In this document: piece by piece, positions 1 to 7,566 of the stretch
Position numbering within the stretch: position 1 is the stretch's first letter
How the letters are laid out: the number at the start of each line of letters is the position of its first letter
From: CAYJCL01 sp964370475
GTDB lineage: Bacteria; Bacillota_I; Bacilli_A; RF39; UBA660
NCBI GenBank assembly: GCA_964370475.1
Contig: CAYJJI010000026.1
Location: 1 to 11,549 of the forward strand
Direction: 5' to 3'
DNA: 11,549 nt
Notes under the pieces: generated by a model
Seen by the model: only the letters and a program-made list of their open reading frames with translations
Databases searched by the model: none
What the model was told of the DNA's origin: nothing
Program-made: the position numbers and the translations under genes

Positions 1-8
1 AAGTTATT

Positions 9-34
9 AACTAACATAATATGTTAGTTTTTTT
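9..34 (+). terminator. Intrinsic terminator of an upstream off-window gene
   Basis: A 9-base stem, AACTAACAT (9-17) with ATGTTAGTT (21-29), has a 3-base loop and runs into seven T residues (28-34). This is the standard shape of a rho-independent terminator. It probably ends a + strand gene lying left of the window and insulates polA from it. Confidence 0.75.
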
Positions 35-67
35 ATGTAAAGATACTAGTTTTTATTATGGTATTTT

Positions 68-76
68 TGGTATAAT
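68..76 (+). promoter_or_regulatory. Extended -10 promoter of the polA operon
   Basis: TATAAT at 71-76 is a perfect -10 hexamer and is preceded by TGG (68-70), the extended -10 signature. No good -35 box sits 16-18 bases upstream (the region around 47-53 is T-rich but a poor match), which an extended -10 can compensate for. Transcription would begin near 83, giving a leader of only about 15 bases that still contains the ribosome binding site GAGAAGG (86-92). Confidence 0.65.
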
Positions 77-97
77 AAATAAAGAGAGAAGGTATTT

Positions 98-2653
98 ATG
101 AAGAAGGTTATTTTAGTAGATGGAAATAATTTAATGTTTAGAAGTTATTATGCTACTGCATATTCTGGGAATATGATGAAAAATAGTAAAGGAATGCCTA
201 CTAATGGGTTATATGGTTTTGTTAATATGATTAACAAAATCATTAATGAAGAGAAACCTAAATATATGGTTGTTGCTTTTGATAAGGGAGTTAATTTTAG
301 AAAAGCTAAGTATGATACTTATAAAGCTGGTAGGAGTGAAACTCCTAGCGAATTGAAAGTACAAATGCCTATTGCTAGGGATTTACTTACAGCTATGGGA
401 ATTAAGTATTTAGAGATGGAACCGTATGAGGCTGATGATATTATAGGTACTATTGCTAAAATGGCTGATTTAGATAGTGATTATGATGCTACTATTATAT
501 CTTCTGATAAAGATTTATTACAATTAATTTCACCAGTTGTTGATGTTAAGTTGTTAAAGACTAAAGGTTTTATTAGGTATAATAGAGATGTGTTTTTTGA
601 AGAGTATGGGATAGAGCCGATTAATATCATTGATATGAAAGCTATTGCTGGAGATAGTAGTGATAATATTCCTGGAGTTAAAGGAATTGGAGATAAAGGA
701 GCTTTAAAATTATTACAAGAGTTTACTACTGTTGAGGGAGTTTATGAGAATATAGAATTAGTTAAAGGTAAAACTCGTGAAAAGTTAGAACTTGATAAAG
801 AGAGTGCATTCATTAGTAAAGAAATAGCTACTATATATAAAGATGTTCCTTTAGGTCTTACTTTAGATGATTTTGTATATGAATATAAACATAGTAATGA
901 GTTAAATAAATTGTATCAAGACTTAGAGTTTTATTCTTTTATTAAAGATCATGTTGAAGTAGTTTCTAGTAATAATGAATATCAAGTTATTAAGAGTGCT
1001 TCTAATATTAAGTTAAGTAATGAATATTCTTTTTATATAGAGTGTAGTAAAGAGAATTATCATGAAGGAGAAATACTTGGGATGAGTTTATCGACTGAGA
1101 GTGATAATTATTATGTACAACCTCATTTAATTAATGATGTATTTAAAATTATAGGTAATAGTGTTTTATATACTTATGATTTTAAGAAGGGTTATAATTT
1201 ACTTAGTAAATTAGGAGTAAATCTTAAAGATATTAATTTTGATTTAATGATTGCTTTATATTTACTTAATTATAATGTTAAAGATGATATTGCTTATATA
1301 ATGAATTCTTTAGGTAATAGTATGAGTTTTTATGATGAGTTAGTTAAATTAGATAATATTGAAACTTTATTGATAAATAAATCTAGATTTATTTATGATA
1401 ATAGAGATAAATTTATGATTGAGTTAAAGTCTATGGGAATGGATAATTTATTTAATAATATAGAAATGCCTTTAGTTAGAGTTTTATCTAAAATGGAGTT
1501 AGAAGGTATTAAAGTTAATAAAGAAGTATTAAAAACTATGAGTGATGAGCTTAAAGTACTTATTAGTTCTTTAGAGAGTGAAATACATTCTTTAGTGGGT
1601 GAGGAGTTTAATATTAGTAGTCCTAAACAACTTGGAGTTATTTTGTTTGAAAAATTAGGTCTTAATGGTGGTAAGGTAGGAGCAAGTGGTTCTTATAAGA
1701 CTGATGTTAAGGTTTTAGAAAAATTAGTTGGTAGTCATCCAGTAATTGATAAGATTTTAGAATATAGAAATTTAACTAAGTTAAATAGTACATATTTAGA
1801 AGGTTTAAGTAATTATGTAGTTGATGGATTTATTCATACTATTTATAAACAAACTTTAACTAGAACTGGAAGATTATCTAGTGTAGAACCTAATTTACAA
1901 AATATTCCTACTAGAACTGAGTTAGGTCGTAGTATTAGAAAAGCTTTTGTTCCTAAGAATGATATATTCTTTGCTGCTGATTATTCGCAAATTGAACTTA
2001 GAGTTCTTGCTCATATAAGCAATGAAGAAGAATTAATTAAGGCTTTTGTTAATAAAAGTGATATTCATACTAAAGTAGCTGCAGATATATTTGGAATTAA
2101 AGAGAGTGATGTTTCTAAAGATCAAAGAAGAACTGCTAAAGCAGTTATATTTGGGATTGTTTATGGGATTAGTGGTTTTGGACTTGGTAATGATTTAAAG
2201 ATTAGTGTTAAAGAAGCTCAAGGGTTTATTGAAAAGTATTATAGTTTATATCCGAAGGTTAAGTTATACATGGATAATGTTATTAAGGAAGCTTATGATG
2301 AGGGTAGTGTAAGGACTTTGTATGGGCGTAAGAGATTGATTGAAGAGTTATCTAATAAAAACTATATGATTCGTCAAATGGGTGAGAGAATAGCTTTAAA
2401 TACACCTATACAAGGTACTGCTGCTGATATAATAAAGATGGCAATGATTAAGATTGATAAAGAAATGGAATCTAGGAATTTAGCTAGTAAAATGATTTTA
2501 CAAGTACATGATGAATTAGTATTTGATTGTGTTATTAGTGAAAAGGAAGAAGTAGAGACTTTAGTTAGTGATATTATGGAAGGAATTGTTTCTTTGGATG
2601 TTCCTTTAGTAGTTAGTCATGATTTTGGTACTACTTGGTATGAGGCGAAGTAA
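98..2653 (+). CDS. polA: DNA polymerase I
   Basis: This 851-residue family A polymerase fills gaps and removes RNA primers during lagging-strand synthesis and excision repair. The N-terminal 5' nuclease domain (about 1-290) shows D8 in VDGNN, E111/D113/D114 in EADDIIG, D137/D139 in SSDKDLLQL and D186/D189 in GDSSDN, the usual metal ligands. The 3'-5' exonuclease-like middle (about 310-450) lacks the DxE of Exo I (the equivalent stretch reads FYIECSKEN), so proofreading is probably absent, as in the Bacillus and Thermus enzymes. The polymerase domain is complete: motif A D628-YSQIELRV, motif B R677xxxK681xxxF685xxxY689G, motif C H804-D805-E806. Length fits the family (832-928). The ATG at 98 is supported by GAGAAGG 5 bases upstream. 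The stop overlaps the mutM start by one base (TAATG), implying coupled translation. Confidence 0.98.
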   Translation: MKKVILVDGNNLMFRSYYATAYSGNMMKNSKGMPTNGLYGFVNMINKIINEEKPKYMVVAFDKGVNFRKAKYDTYKAGRSETPSELKVQMPIARDLLTAMGIKYLEMEPYEADDIIGTIAKMADLDSDYDATIISSDKDLLQLISPVVDVKLLKTKGFIRYNRDVFFEEYGIEPINIIDMKAIAGDSSDNIPGVKGIGDKGALKLLQEFTTVEGVYENIELVKGKTREKLELDKESAFISKEIATIYKDVPLGLTLDDFVYEYKHSNELNKLYQDLEFYSFIKDHVEVVSSNNEYQVIKSASNIKLSNEYSFYIECSKENYHEGEILGMSLSTESDNYYVQPHLINDVFKIIGNSVLYTYDFKKGYNLLSKLGVNLKDINFDLMIALYLLNYNVKDDIAYIMNSLGNSMSFYDELVKLDNIETLLINKSRFIYDNRDKFMIELKSMGMDNLFNNIEMPLVRVLSKMELEGIKVNKEVLKTMSDELKVLISSLESEIHSLVGEEFNISSPKQLGVILFEKLGLNGGKVGASGSYKTDVKVLEKLVGSHPVIDKILEYRNLTKLNSTYLEGLSNYVVDGFIHTIYKQTLTRTGRLSSVEPNLQNIPTRTELGRSIRKAFVPKNDIFFAADYSQIELRVLAHISNEEELIKAFVNKSDIHTKVAADIFGIKESDVSKDQRRTAKAVIFGIVYGISGFGLGNDLKISVKEAQGFIEKYYSLYPKVKLYMDNVIKEAYDEGSVRTLYGRKRLIEELSNKNYMIRQMGERIALNTPIQGTAADIIKMAMIKIDKEMESRNLASKMILQVHDELVFDCVISEKEEVETLVSDIMEGIVSLDVPLVVSHDFGTTWYEAK

Positions 2654-3474
2654 TGCCAGAAATAGCTGAAGTAGAAACTGTTCGTAGAACTTTGAAGAAT
2701 AAGATATTAAATAAAAGAATTAAAGAGATTAAAGTATTATATAAAGGTACTTTAGAAAATGATATTAATGATTTAGTAGGAGAATCTTTTGTTGATATAA
2801 AAAGAATTGGGAAGTATTTAGTATTTGAGACGGAAGCTTATTATTTACTTAGTCATTTAAGAATGGAAGGTAAATACTTTTTAAAGAGTGTTAATGAAGA
2901 GATAGTTAAACATGAACATGTTATTATTGTATTTGATGATTTAAGTGATCTGAGATATCATGATACTAGAAAATTTGGGAAGATGAGACTTGTTTTAAAG
3001 GATGACTTATATGAAGTTGAAGGAATTAAAAAACAAGGTATAGAACCTAATGATAAGTTATTGACTAAAGAGTATTTGTTAGATAAATTTAAAAATAAAA
3101 GATTACCTATAAAGTCTGTGTTATTAGATCAAACAATAATTTCTGGTTTAGGAAATATTTATGCTGATGAAGTATTGTTTGATGCAAAGATTAATCCTTT
3201 AGAAAGAACATGTTTGTTAAAAATTGATGATTGTGATAGAATTGTAAAGAGTAGTAATAAGATTATTAAAGAAGCTATCTTGATGGGTGGAACTACAATT
3301 AAGAGTTATACATCTTCTTTAGGTGTTACTGGTTTGTTTCAACAAAAATTAATGGTACATCAAAGAAAAGATCAAGAGTGTAAAATTTGTAATACTTTAA
3401 TTAATAAAATAAAAGTTGGTGGAAGGGGTACTTATTATTGTAGTATGTGCCAAGGTGAAGTAAATGGTAAATGA
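2653..3474 (+). CDS. mutM: Formamidopyrimidine-DNA glycosylase (Fpg/MutM)
   Basis: A bifunctional base-excision repair enzyme of 273 residues that removes 8-oxoguanine and formamidopyrimidines and nicks the abasic site. The N-terminus MPEIAEVETV supplies the catalytic Pro2 and Glu3 exposed after Met removal. K54 in RIGKYLVFE matches the essential beta-hairpin lysine, followed by HLRMEGKY and RYHDTRKFG. The helix-two-turn-helix segment includes ISGLGNIYADEVLF. A complete C-terminal zinc finger has C243, C246, C263 and C266 with the DNA-binding R258 in GGRGTYYC. All key residues are present and length is typical. The start codon shares its A with the polA stop, so the ATG is fixed and the gene is cotranscribed with polA, a common pairing in Firmicutes; coaE, often next in line, is not here. 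Confidence 0.97.
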   Translation: MPEIAEVETVRRTLKNKILNKRIKEIKVLYKGTLENDINDLVGESFVDIKRIGKYLVFETEAYYLLSHLRMEGKYFLKSVNEEIVKHEHVIIVFDDLSDLRYHDTRKFGKMRLVLKDDLYEVEGIKKQGIEPNDKLLTKEYLLDKFKNKRLPIKSVLLDQTIISGLGNIYADEVLFDAKINPLERTCLLKIDDCDRIVKSSNKIIKEAILMGGTTIKSYTSSLGVTGLFQQKLMVHQRKDQECKICNTLINKIKVGGRGTYYCSMCQGEVNGK

Positions 3475-4837
3475 TTTATATATAAAAAACAAAACAAATA
3501 TTAGTGGTTATTCAAATGGTAAATATTTTAAAATAAATGATTTAAGTAAAGTTCCTGATATTTTTGATCTTGGAGAATTTATTGGAGAGGGACGTATTTT
3601 TAAGGTTGATGGGAAGAATTATTTTCATTTAATCCATAATAAGGATAGAATAATTCTTCCTGGTTATTTAGTTACTGGAATAGTCCCTACTGGATATATT
3701 ACAGTTGATAAACATAATGCTATATTATCGAAGATTGCTAATCAAAGACATAAGTATTTAGTTAAGAAAAAATTAGCTATTGGAGCAGTTGGTCTTGCTT
3801 TAGTTGGTGCTGTAGCTGGTATGAGTGCTTTTATTACTTTGAATGATAATGCTAGTGATGATTTGAATGAAGAAAGTACTATAAATGTAGTAGCGGTGAG
3901 TGAATTAAGTCTAGGGGAAATTAAGGCTGATGAACTTGCTAGTAAGTATGATAATATTCCGCTGAATGAAGATGTTTCTGAAGAAGTAATAAATGGAGAA
4001 ACTGTTGATGATGGAATATTTATGGATATTCCTCAAGGAATTGAGGGAAGTTTAGTAGGTAGTAAATTTTTTGATAATGATTTTATTGATATTTATAATG
4101 TTGGTATGAATACTGATATAGAGAGTTATATAGTTAAGTATAGTACTTTATATAATATTGATATTGATATAATGAATGCTATATGTTTGAGTGAAAGTAA
4201 ATTTAATCACTATGATTATCTTCATAACGGAGAATATAAAAATGATGTTGGATATGGAGCTATGCAGTTAGAGTTATCTGCTTTAATAGGTGGTAGTGTA
4301 ACTGCTACTGATATTAATGGAGTAAAGGAAACTATTGTAGTTACTCATGAACTTGTAAATGATTTGGAGAGTAATGTTAAGATTGCAGCTATGTTACTTA
4401 ATTATTATACTAATAGATATGATAATCCATTAATTGCTATTATGGCTTATAATACGGGTTCTGGTCCTATAGGATTAATATGTAGTGAGATAGCTTTTCA
4501 AAAATATGGAGTTGTTAATGATGAGACTGTTCCTATGGTATATCGTGACTCATTTACTGATCATGAACTTTTAGGAGAAATTGTTAATCATGTGAATGCT
4601 TTTTGTACTTCTCCTAATGAATATATAGGCAGTATTAGTCAAGAAGCTATTAATGCTAATTCTGGTACTGTTGCTAGTTTAATTAATAGAACAAGTTATG
4701 GAGATAAAGAATATTTTGTACATATACTTTCCTCAATGACTAGTCCGATTAAGAGTCATAATGATGTAGTTATTGATTTAAGTGACTTTCATCCAACTTA
4801 TTTAAACGAAGTTGTTGAAAGTACTAAAACACAATAA
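3464..4837 (+). CDS. Membrane-anchored SLT-type lytic transglycosylase-like protein
   Basis: A 457-residue protein predicted to cleave peptidoglycan glycan strands outside the membrane. Residues 1-103 are soluble and unrecognised, ending in a basic stretch (LVKKK). Residues 104-126 form one hydrophobic span rich in Gly, Ala and Val, so the N-terminus should be cytoplasmic and the rest extracellular. After an acidic linker (about 128-215) comes a lysozyme-like SLT domain: E244-S in LSESKFNH (candidate catalytic acid), G263-YGAMQLE and A328-YNTGSGP match the three classic motifs (ESxF, GxMQ, AYNxGxG). The ATG at 3464 overlaps the mutM 3' end by 11 bases and has AAGGTG (3452-3457) 6 bases upstream, so it is the third gene of the polA operon. 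The family assignment rests on motifs only. The cytoplasmic N-terminal domain is an unusual addition. Confidence 0.82.
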   Translation: MVNDLYIKNKTNISGYSNGKYFKINDLSKVPDIFDLGEFIGEGRIFKVDGKNYFHLIHNKDRIILPGYLVTGIVPTGYITVDKHNAILSKIANQRHKYLVKKKLAIGAVGLALVGAVAGMSAFITLNDNASDDLNEESTINVVAVSELSLGEIKADELASKYDNIPLNEDVSEEVINGETVDDGIFMDIPQGIEGSLVGSKFFDNDFIDIYNVGMNTDIESYIVKYSTLYNIDIDIMNAICLSESKFNHYDYLHNGEYKNDVGYGAMQLELSALIGGSVTATDINGVKETIVVTHELVNDLESNVKIAAMLLNYYTNRYDNPLIAIMAYNTGSGPIGLICSEIAFQKYGVVNDETVPMVYRDSFTDHELLGEIVNHVNAFCTSPNEYIGSISQEAINANSGTVASLINRTSYGDKEYFVHILSSMTSPIKSHNDVVIDLSDFHPTYLNEVVESTKTQ

Positions 4838-4874
4838 AAGCACTATTCCTTATAAATAGGTTTAGTGCTTTTTT
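4836..4874. terminator. Bidirectional terminator between the transglycosylase gene and tmcAL
   Basis: A 10-base stem AAAAGCACTA (4836-4845) pairs with TAGTGCTTTT (4863-4872), with an internal CCT/AGG pairing (4848-4850 with 4858-4860) in the loop. T residues follow to 4874 on the + strand. Read on the - strand the hairpin is followed by TTTTATTGTGTTTT, so it can serve both converging genes. The tmcAL stop codon (4843-4845) and last codons lie inside the stem and loop. Confidence 0.8.
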
Positions 4875-5958
4875 CAAAAATGATATTTTCTTCATTAGTT
4901 ATTAAGTCATATATTTGAGTAGCTCTTAATTCGTAATTGAATTGTTTTGTATTTAATATAGGTTTTAAAGATATATTTATATCTTTTTTTATTTTGTTTA
5001 AATAACTTTTACCTATTGTATTAAATCCTAGTATTTTTATGTATTCTAGGTTATCTAGAGCATCGTATTTTCTATAACTTAATAATATATGAAGAAGCAT
5101 TCTGGAAATTTTATTATAGGTGTATCTTTTAGTTTTAATATTCATAATTAAATCTTCAATATTAGTAACGTTATTAATTACTTTGTATATTCTGTTTTCG
5201 ATACCTTCATCGACTGTTAAATATCTATATAGTTCGTCATCAGTATTTATTTTATATTTTAATAATTTAAATAATGTGTTTTCGCTATATTTTGTAATAT
5301 ATTTAGTTGTGTTTTTAGGTACGTATTTAGTAATGTCTTCGTTTTGTTTTAATTTATTTCTAATATTACTAGCACTAATAATATCATCATTACTTTTTAT
5401 ATCATGATAGTCATTAGTTCTTTTAATAGTTATAGGATTTATATTTTTATTTATTTTCAAAATTGCTTTAACGTAGGAAATTCCTAGTAAATCATTTGGT
5501 GTATAAGAAATACCTTCTAAATCTAAGGCTTTTGCTAATGATGTTGGATAATTTAATCCTTGATCTAAGTAGTTTTTAACTCTTGTTTGATAATCTTGAT
5601 CGTTTAGTTGAATATTAGCTATTTTTGTTAATAGTTCTATATTATTGGATTCACTACCAAATACTAAAGTATCAATTTTTAAGTGGTTTAGTATTTCTAT
5701 TGATCGGTATGCAAATGTATCAGCTGCTTGAGAACTATACATTATAGGCAATTCTACTACTAAATCGATGTAATGGCTTAAGGCTATTTTTGTTTTGTTA
5801 ATTTTATTTACAATGCTTACTTCACCTCGTTCGGTGAAGTAACCGCTCATTATTAATATTATTAATGAGTTGGGGTACATTTCCTTTACTTTTTTTATAT
5901 GATATAGGTGTCCATTATGAAATGGATTGTATTCGCAAATTATACCTATTATATTCAT
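4843..5958 (-). CDS. tmcAL: tRNA(Met) cytidine acetate ligase TmcAL (YlbM family)
   Basis: A 371-residue nucleotidyltransferase-fold enzyme. TmcAL (YlbM in B. subtilis) uses ATP and acetate to make N4-acetylcytidine at the wobble C34 of elongator tRNA-Met, aiding decoding accuracy. The N-terminus MNIIGIICEYNPFHNGHLYH carries the signature with the HxGH ATP-binding motif (HNGH). Further family-like features are the VELP stretch near residue 70, FGSES near 100, and SASNIRNKLK in the middle. Length is slightly below the roughly 400 residues of homologues. The ATG (complement of 5956-5958) has AGGAAG (complement of 5966-5971) 7 bases upstream. It is divergent from the membrane protein/yceD/rpmF operon, preserving the ylbM-ylbN-rpmF neighbourhood of Bacilli but with ylbM inverted. 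It converges on the transglycosylase gene. Confidence 0.93.
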   Translation of the reverse strand: MNIIGIICEYNPFHNGHLYHIKKVKEMYPNSLIILIMSGYFTERGEVSIVNKINKTKIALSHYIDLVVELPIMYSSQAADTFAYRSIEILNHLKIDTLVFGSESNNIELLTKIANIQLNDQDYQTRVKNYLDQGLNYPTSLAKALDLEGISYTPNDLLGISYVKAILKINKNINPITIKRTNDYHDIKSNDDIISASNIRNKLKQNEDITKYVPKNTTKYITKYSENTLFKLLKYKINTDDELYRYLTVDEGIENRIYKVINNVTNIEDLIMNIKTKRYTYNKISRMLLHILLSYRKYDALDNLEYIKILGFNTIGKSYLNKIKKDINISLKPILNTKQFNYELRATQIYDLITNEENIIFEKSTKPIYKE

Positions 5959-5977
5959 TTAATCACTTCCTATTATT

Positions 5978-6006
5978 ATTCTAATAATATTATGGTAAAT
6001 TGTCAA
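5978..6006 (-). promoter_or_regulatory. Promoter of tmcAL
   Basis: On the - strand a perfect -35 TTGACA (complement of 6001-6006) is followed after 17 bases by TAGAAT (complement of 5978-5983), five of six matches to the -10 consensus. The start of transcription would be near 5971, right at the ribosome binding site, giving a leader of only about a dozen bases. Confidence 0.72.
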
Positions 6007-6013
6007 ATTATTG

Positions 6014-6042
6014 TTTACTGCGTAAGGTTTTTGAGGTACAAT
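6014..6042 (+). promoter_or_regulatory. Probable promoter of the 6061-rpmF operon
   Basis: TTTACT (6014-6019), a 17-base spacer and TACAAT (6037-6042) give a fair sigma-A-type match on the + strand. It sits almost back to back with the tmcAL promoter in the 102-base divergent gap. Transcription from about 6049 would start at the ribosome binding site of the next gene. The -35 match is only partial. Confidence 0.5.
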
Positions 6043-6060
6043 TGTGTTAGGAGTAATTAT

Positions 6061-6801
6061 ATGAAGAATAAATTTTTAATTTTGTTTATAATTTTGATTG
6101 GTATATTAGCTATATGTTATTTTTCGATGAAGTTTTTAATGCTTAATAAATATGGTTATGATGAAGAATCTTTAAAATCGTATAATGAAATAGTTGATAG
6201 TTTTGAGATAAAAGGGAATGTTACTGTTAATAGTGTGGTAATAGATGATAGTGATTATTATAAATATGGTGATATTTATATACGTAATGATTTTTTAGAA
6301 TATGAAGAAACAGTCAATGATGATTATGTTAGATTTACTAGTGATAATGCTATGGTGAGTTTTGGAGAACATTATGTTAGATATTATATAGATATTGTTA
6401 AAAGTGATGTTGATCTTGTTACACCGTTTGGTTCTTTTAGTAATTTTAAGATGATTGATCATACTGATAGAATAAAATATTTGGAAGACAATGATATTAA
6501 TACTGATATTGAGTTCTTTTCTCATTTTGAGGATAATTACTTAGAAGAGTTGAGTTTATTTACTTCTAATGATGTTATAAAGGAAAGTTCAACAATGATG
6601 AGTTTAGTGGCTTTTCATATTTTTAAAGATAGTAAGTTATTTATTATTGATGGAGATTTAGATGGTTTAATGGTTGTTACTGATCATTATAAAGAATGTT
6701 ATATATATGGTGATGAGAATACTTATGTGTTTAGTTTCGCAGGAGACTTTACAAATGAGTATATTAATGGTATTTTAAATACAGTTGTTGTAAGTGGGTG
6801 A
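6061..6801 (+). CDS. Unrecognised single-pass membrane-anchored protein
   Basis: I do not recognise this 246-residue protein. Residues 5-28 are strongly hydrophobic after MKNK, consistent with a signal anchor or signal peptide without a lipobox. The rest is acidic and rich in Asp, Tyr and Ile/Val in alternating patterns, suggesting an extracytoplasmic beta-rich domain; no catalytic motif stands out. The ATG at 6061 is chosen because AGGAG (6049-6053) lies 7 bases upstream and the hydrophobic segment begins right after it. The reading frame is open further upstream, but that extension runs back into tmcAL on the other strand. It stops 4 bases before the yceD-like start, so it is the first gene of the operon with yceD and rpmF. 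Whether it has a role linked to ribosome biogenesis cannot be told. Confidence 0.82.
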   Translation: MKNKFLILFIILIGILAICYFSMKFLMLNKYGYDEESLKSYNEIVDSFEIKGNVTVNSVVIDDSDYYKYGDIYIRNDFLEYEETVNDDYVRFTSDNAMVSFGEHYVRYYIDIVKSDVDLVTPFGSFSNFKMIDHTDRIKYLEDNDINTDIEFFSHFEDNYLEELSLFTSNDVIKESSTMMSLVAFHIFKDSKLFIIDGDLDGLMVVTDHYKECYIYGDENTYVFSFAGDFTNEYINGILNTVVVSG

Positions 6802-6805
6802 TTTA

Positions 6806-7270
6806 ATGGAAGTGAATTTAAAGACAATTGATAATAAAGGTATTACAATAGATAGTGAAGTTTCACTTGATGCTAAAGAGTTAAATAAAATTGGTGTAGA
6901 ATCTTTAAAAAGTGGACACGTATCTGGAAGAATGTATTTAAATGTTACTGAAGAGATTATTTTCGATGTAGTGTTTGATGGTATATTAATTTTAAGAGAT
7001 GCAGTTGATAATTCTTTAATAGAATATCCTATTTCGATTGATATTAGAGAAGTTTTTGAAGAAAATGATACAAATAATCAAAATATACTTGATATTAATT
7101 CAATTTTATGGCAAAATATTGTATTGGAAGTTCCAATTCGAGTTGTAAGTGACGAGAATAGAGATAATTCTCGTAACGGAGATGGCTGGGAACTGAAAAG
7201 TGAAGATACCTTGAGTGTTGATCCAGGGAGTCATCCGTTAATGGACTTACTTAAAGAAGGGAAGGAGTGA
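6806..7270 (+). CDS. yceD: YceD/DUF177 family protein (23S rRNA accumulation-associated)
   Basis: A 154-residue acidic cytoplasmic protein of the DUF177/YceD family (YlbN in B. subtilis), whose E. coli member is linked to 23S rRNA accumulation. Support is its position directly before rpmF, a hallmark across bacteria, plus the family layout: an N-terminal beta-rich part with SGRMYLNV, a stretch like DINSILWQNIVLEVPIRVV, and a C-terminus LSVDPGSHPLMDLLKEG resembling the usual DPRLxxLKxL ending. The ATG at 6806 is preferred over an in-frame GTG at 6794, which would overlap the previous gene and whose bases form the ribosome binding site GTGGGTGA. The four cysteines seen in some relatives are absent. 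It ends 4 bases before rpmF. Confidence 0.85.
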   Translation: MEVNLKTIDNKGITIDSEVSLDAKELNKIGVESLKSGHVSGRMYLNVTEEIIFDVVFDGILILRDAVDNSLIEYPISIDIREVFEENDTNNQNILDINSILWQNIVLEVPIRVVSDENRDNSRNGDGWELKSEDTLSVDPGSHPLMDLLKEGKE

Positions 7271-7274
7271 TATT

Positions 7275-7469
7275 ATGGCAGTTCCTTTTAGAAGAACTAG
7301 TAAAACTAAAAAAAGAATGCGTCGTACTCATTTGAAAAAAGAAGTAGGAGCAATTACTGTATGTTCTAATTGTGGTGAAGCAATTGCACCTCATAGAGCT
7401 TGTAGCAAATGTGGTTTTTACAAAAATAAACCTACATTAAAAACTGAAACTACAGAAGAAACTAAATAA
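7275..7469 (+). CDS. rpmF: 50S ribosomal protein L32
   Basis: A 64-residue basic ribosomal protein of the large subunit. The N-terminus MAVPFRRTSKTKKRMRRTH is the typical L32 sequence. A zinc ribbon is intact with C30, C33, C43 and C46 (VCSNCG and CSKCGFY), so this is the zinc-binding form. AAGGAG (7262-7267), overlapping the yceD end, lies 7 bases upstream of the ATG. It is the last gene of its operon, with a terminator 2 bases after the stop. The last two codons form the left edge of the 78-base direct repeat. Confidence 0.98.
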   Translation: MAVPFRRTSKTKKRMRRTHLKKEVGAITVCSNCGEAIAPHRACSKCGFYKNKPTLKTETTEETK

Positions 7470-7541
7470 TTAAAGTACTTAATGTACTTTTTTTATTTGT
7501 TTTTTTATGGTAGTGTTTATAGTAGGTAAGATTATGAAGAA
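7464..7541 (+). repeat. 78-base direct repeat, left copy (end of rpmF)
   Basis: This segment matches 10867-10944 at 74 of 78 positions, without gaps (constant offset 3403). Mismatches are at 7471, 7515, 7528 and 7530. It spans the last sense codon and stop of rpmF, the terminator hairpin, a T-rich tract, an AGGTAAG ribosome binding site and an ATGAAGAA start. Identity stops abruptly at 7542. Confidence 0.9.
7472..7494 (+). terminator. Terminator of the rpmF operon
   Basis: AAAGTAC (7472-7478), a TTAAT loop and GTACTTT (7484-7490) form a perfect 7-base stem merging into seven T residues (7488-7494), with more T-rich sequence after. It begins 2 bases after the rpmF stop and lies within the left repeat copy. 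Confidence 0.85.
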
Positions 7542-7566
7542 GTGGGAGCTCCATTTAATTATATAG
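7534..7566 (+). pseudogene. 10-codon stub: start of the secreted-protein gene cut off at the insertion junction
   Basis: The left repeat copy preserves the ribosome binding site and ATGAAGAA of the downstream gene, but the sequence then diverges and the frame encodes only MKKWELHLII before TAG (7564-7566). The intact equivalent starts at 10937. The stop abuts the hairpin at 7567-7582, so the stub could also be read as a leader peptide before a terminator. I regard it as most likely a broken gene start. Confidence 0.4.

Noticed and set aside
5120..5407. Open frame of 95 codons on the + strand
   Set aside because: It lies wholly inside tmcAL on the opposite strand; its hydrophobic, low-complexity translation is the antisense of AT-rich coding sequence and it has no convincing ribosome binding site.
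5908..6060. N-terminal extension of the 6061 membrane protein
   Set aside because: The extension overlaps the tmcAL start and both divergent promoters, while AGGAG and a hydrophobic segment fit the ATG at 6061.
6295..6525. Open frame of 76 codons on the - strand
   Set aside because: Antisense to the membrane protein gene at 6061, low-complexity Ile/Asn-rich translation, no promoter or ribosome binding site.
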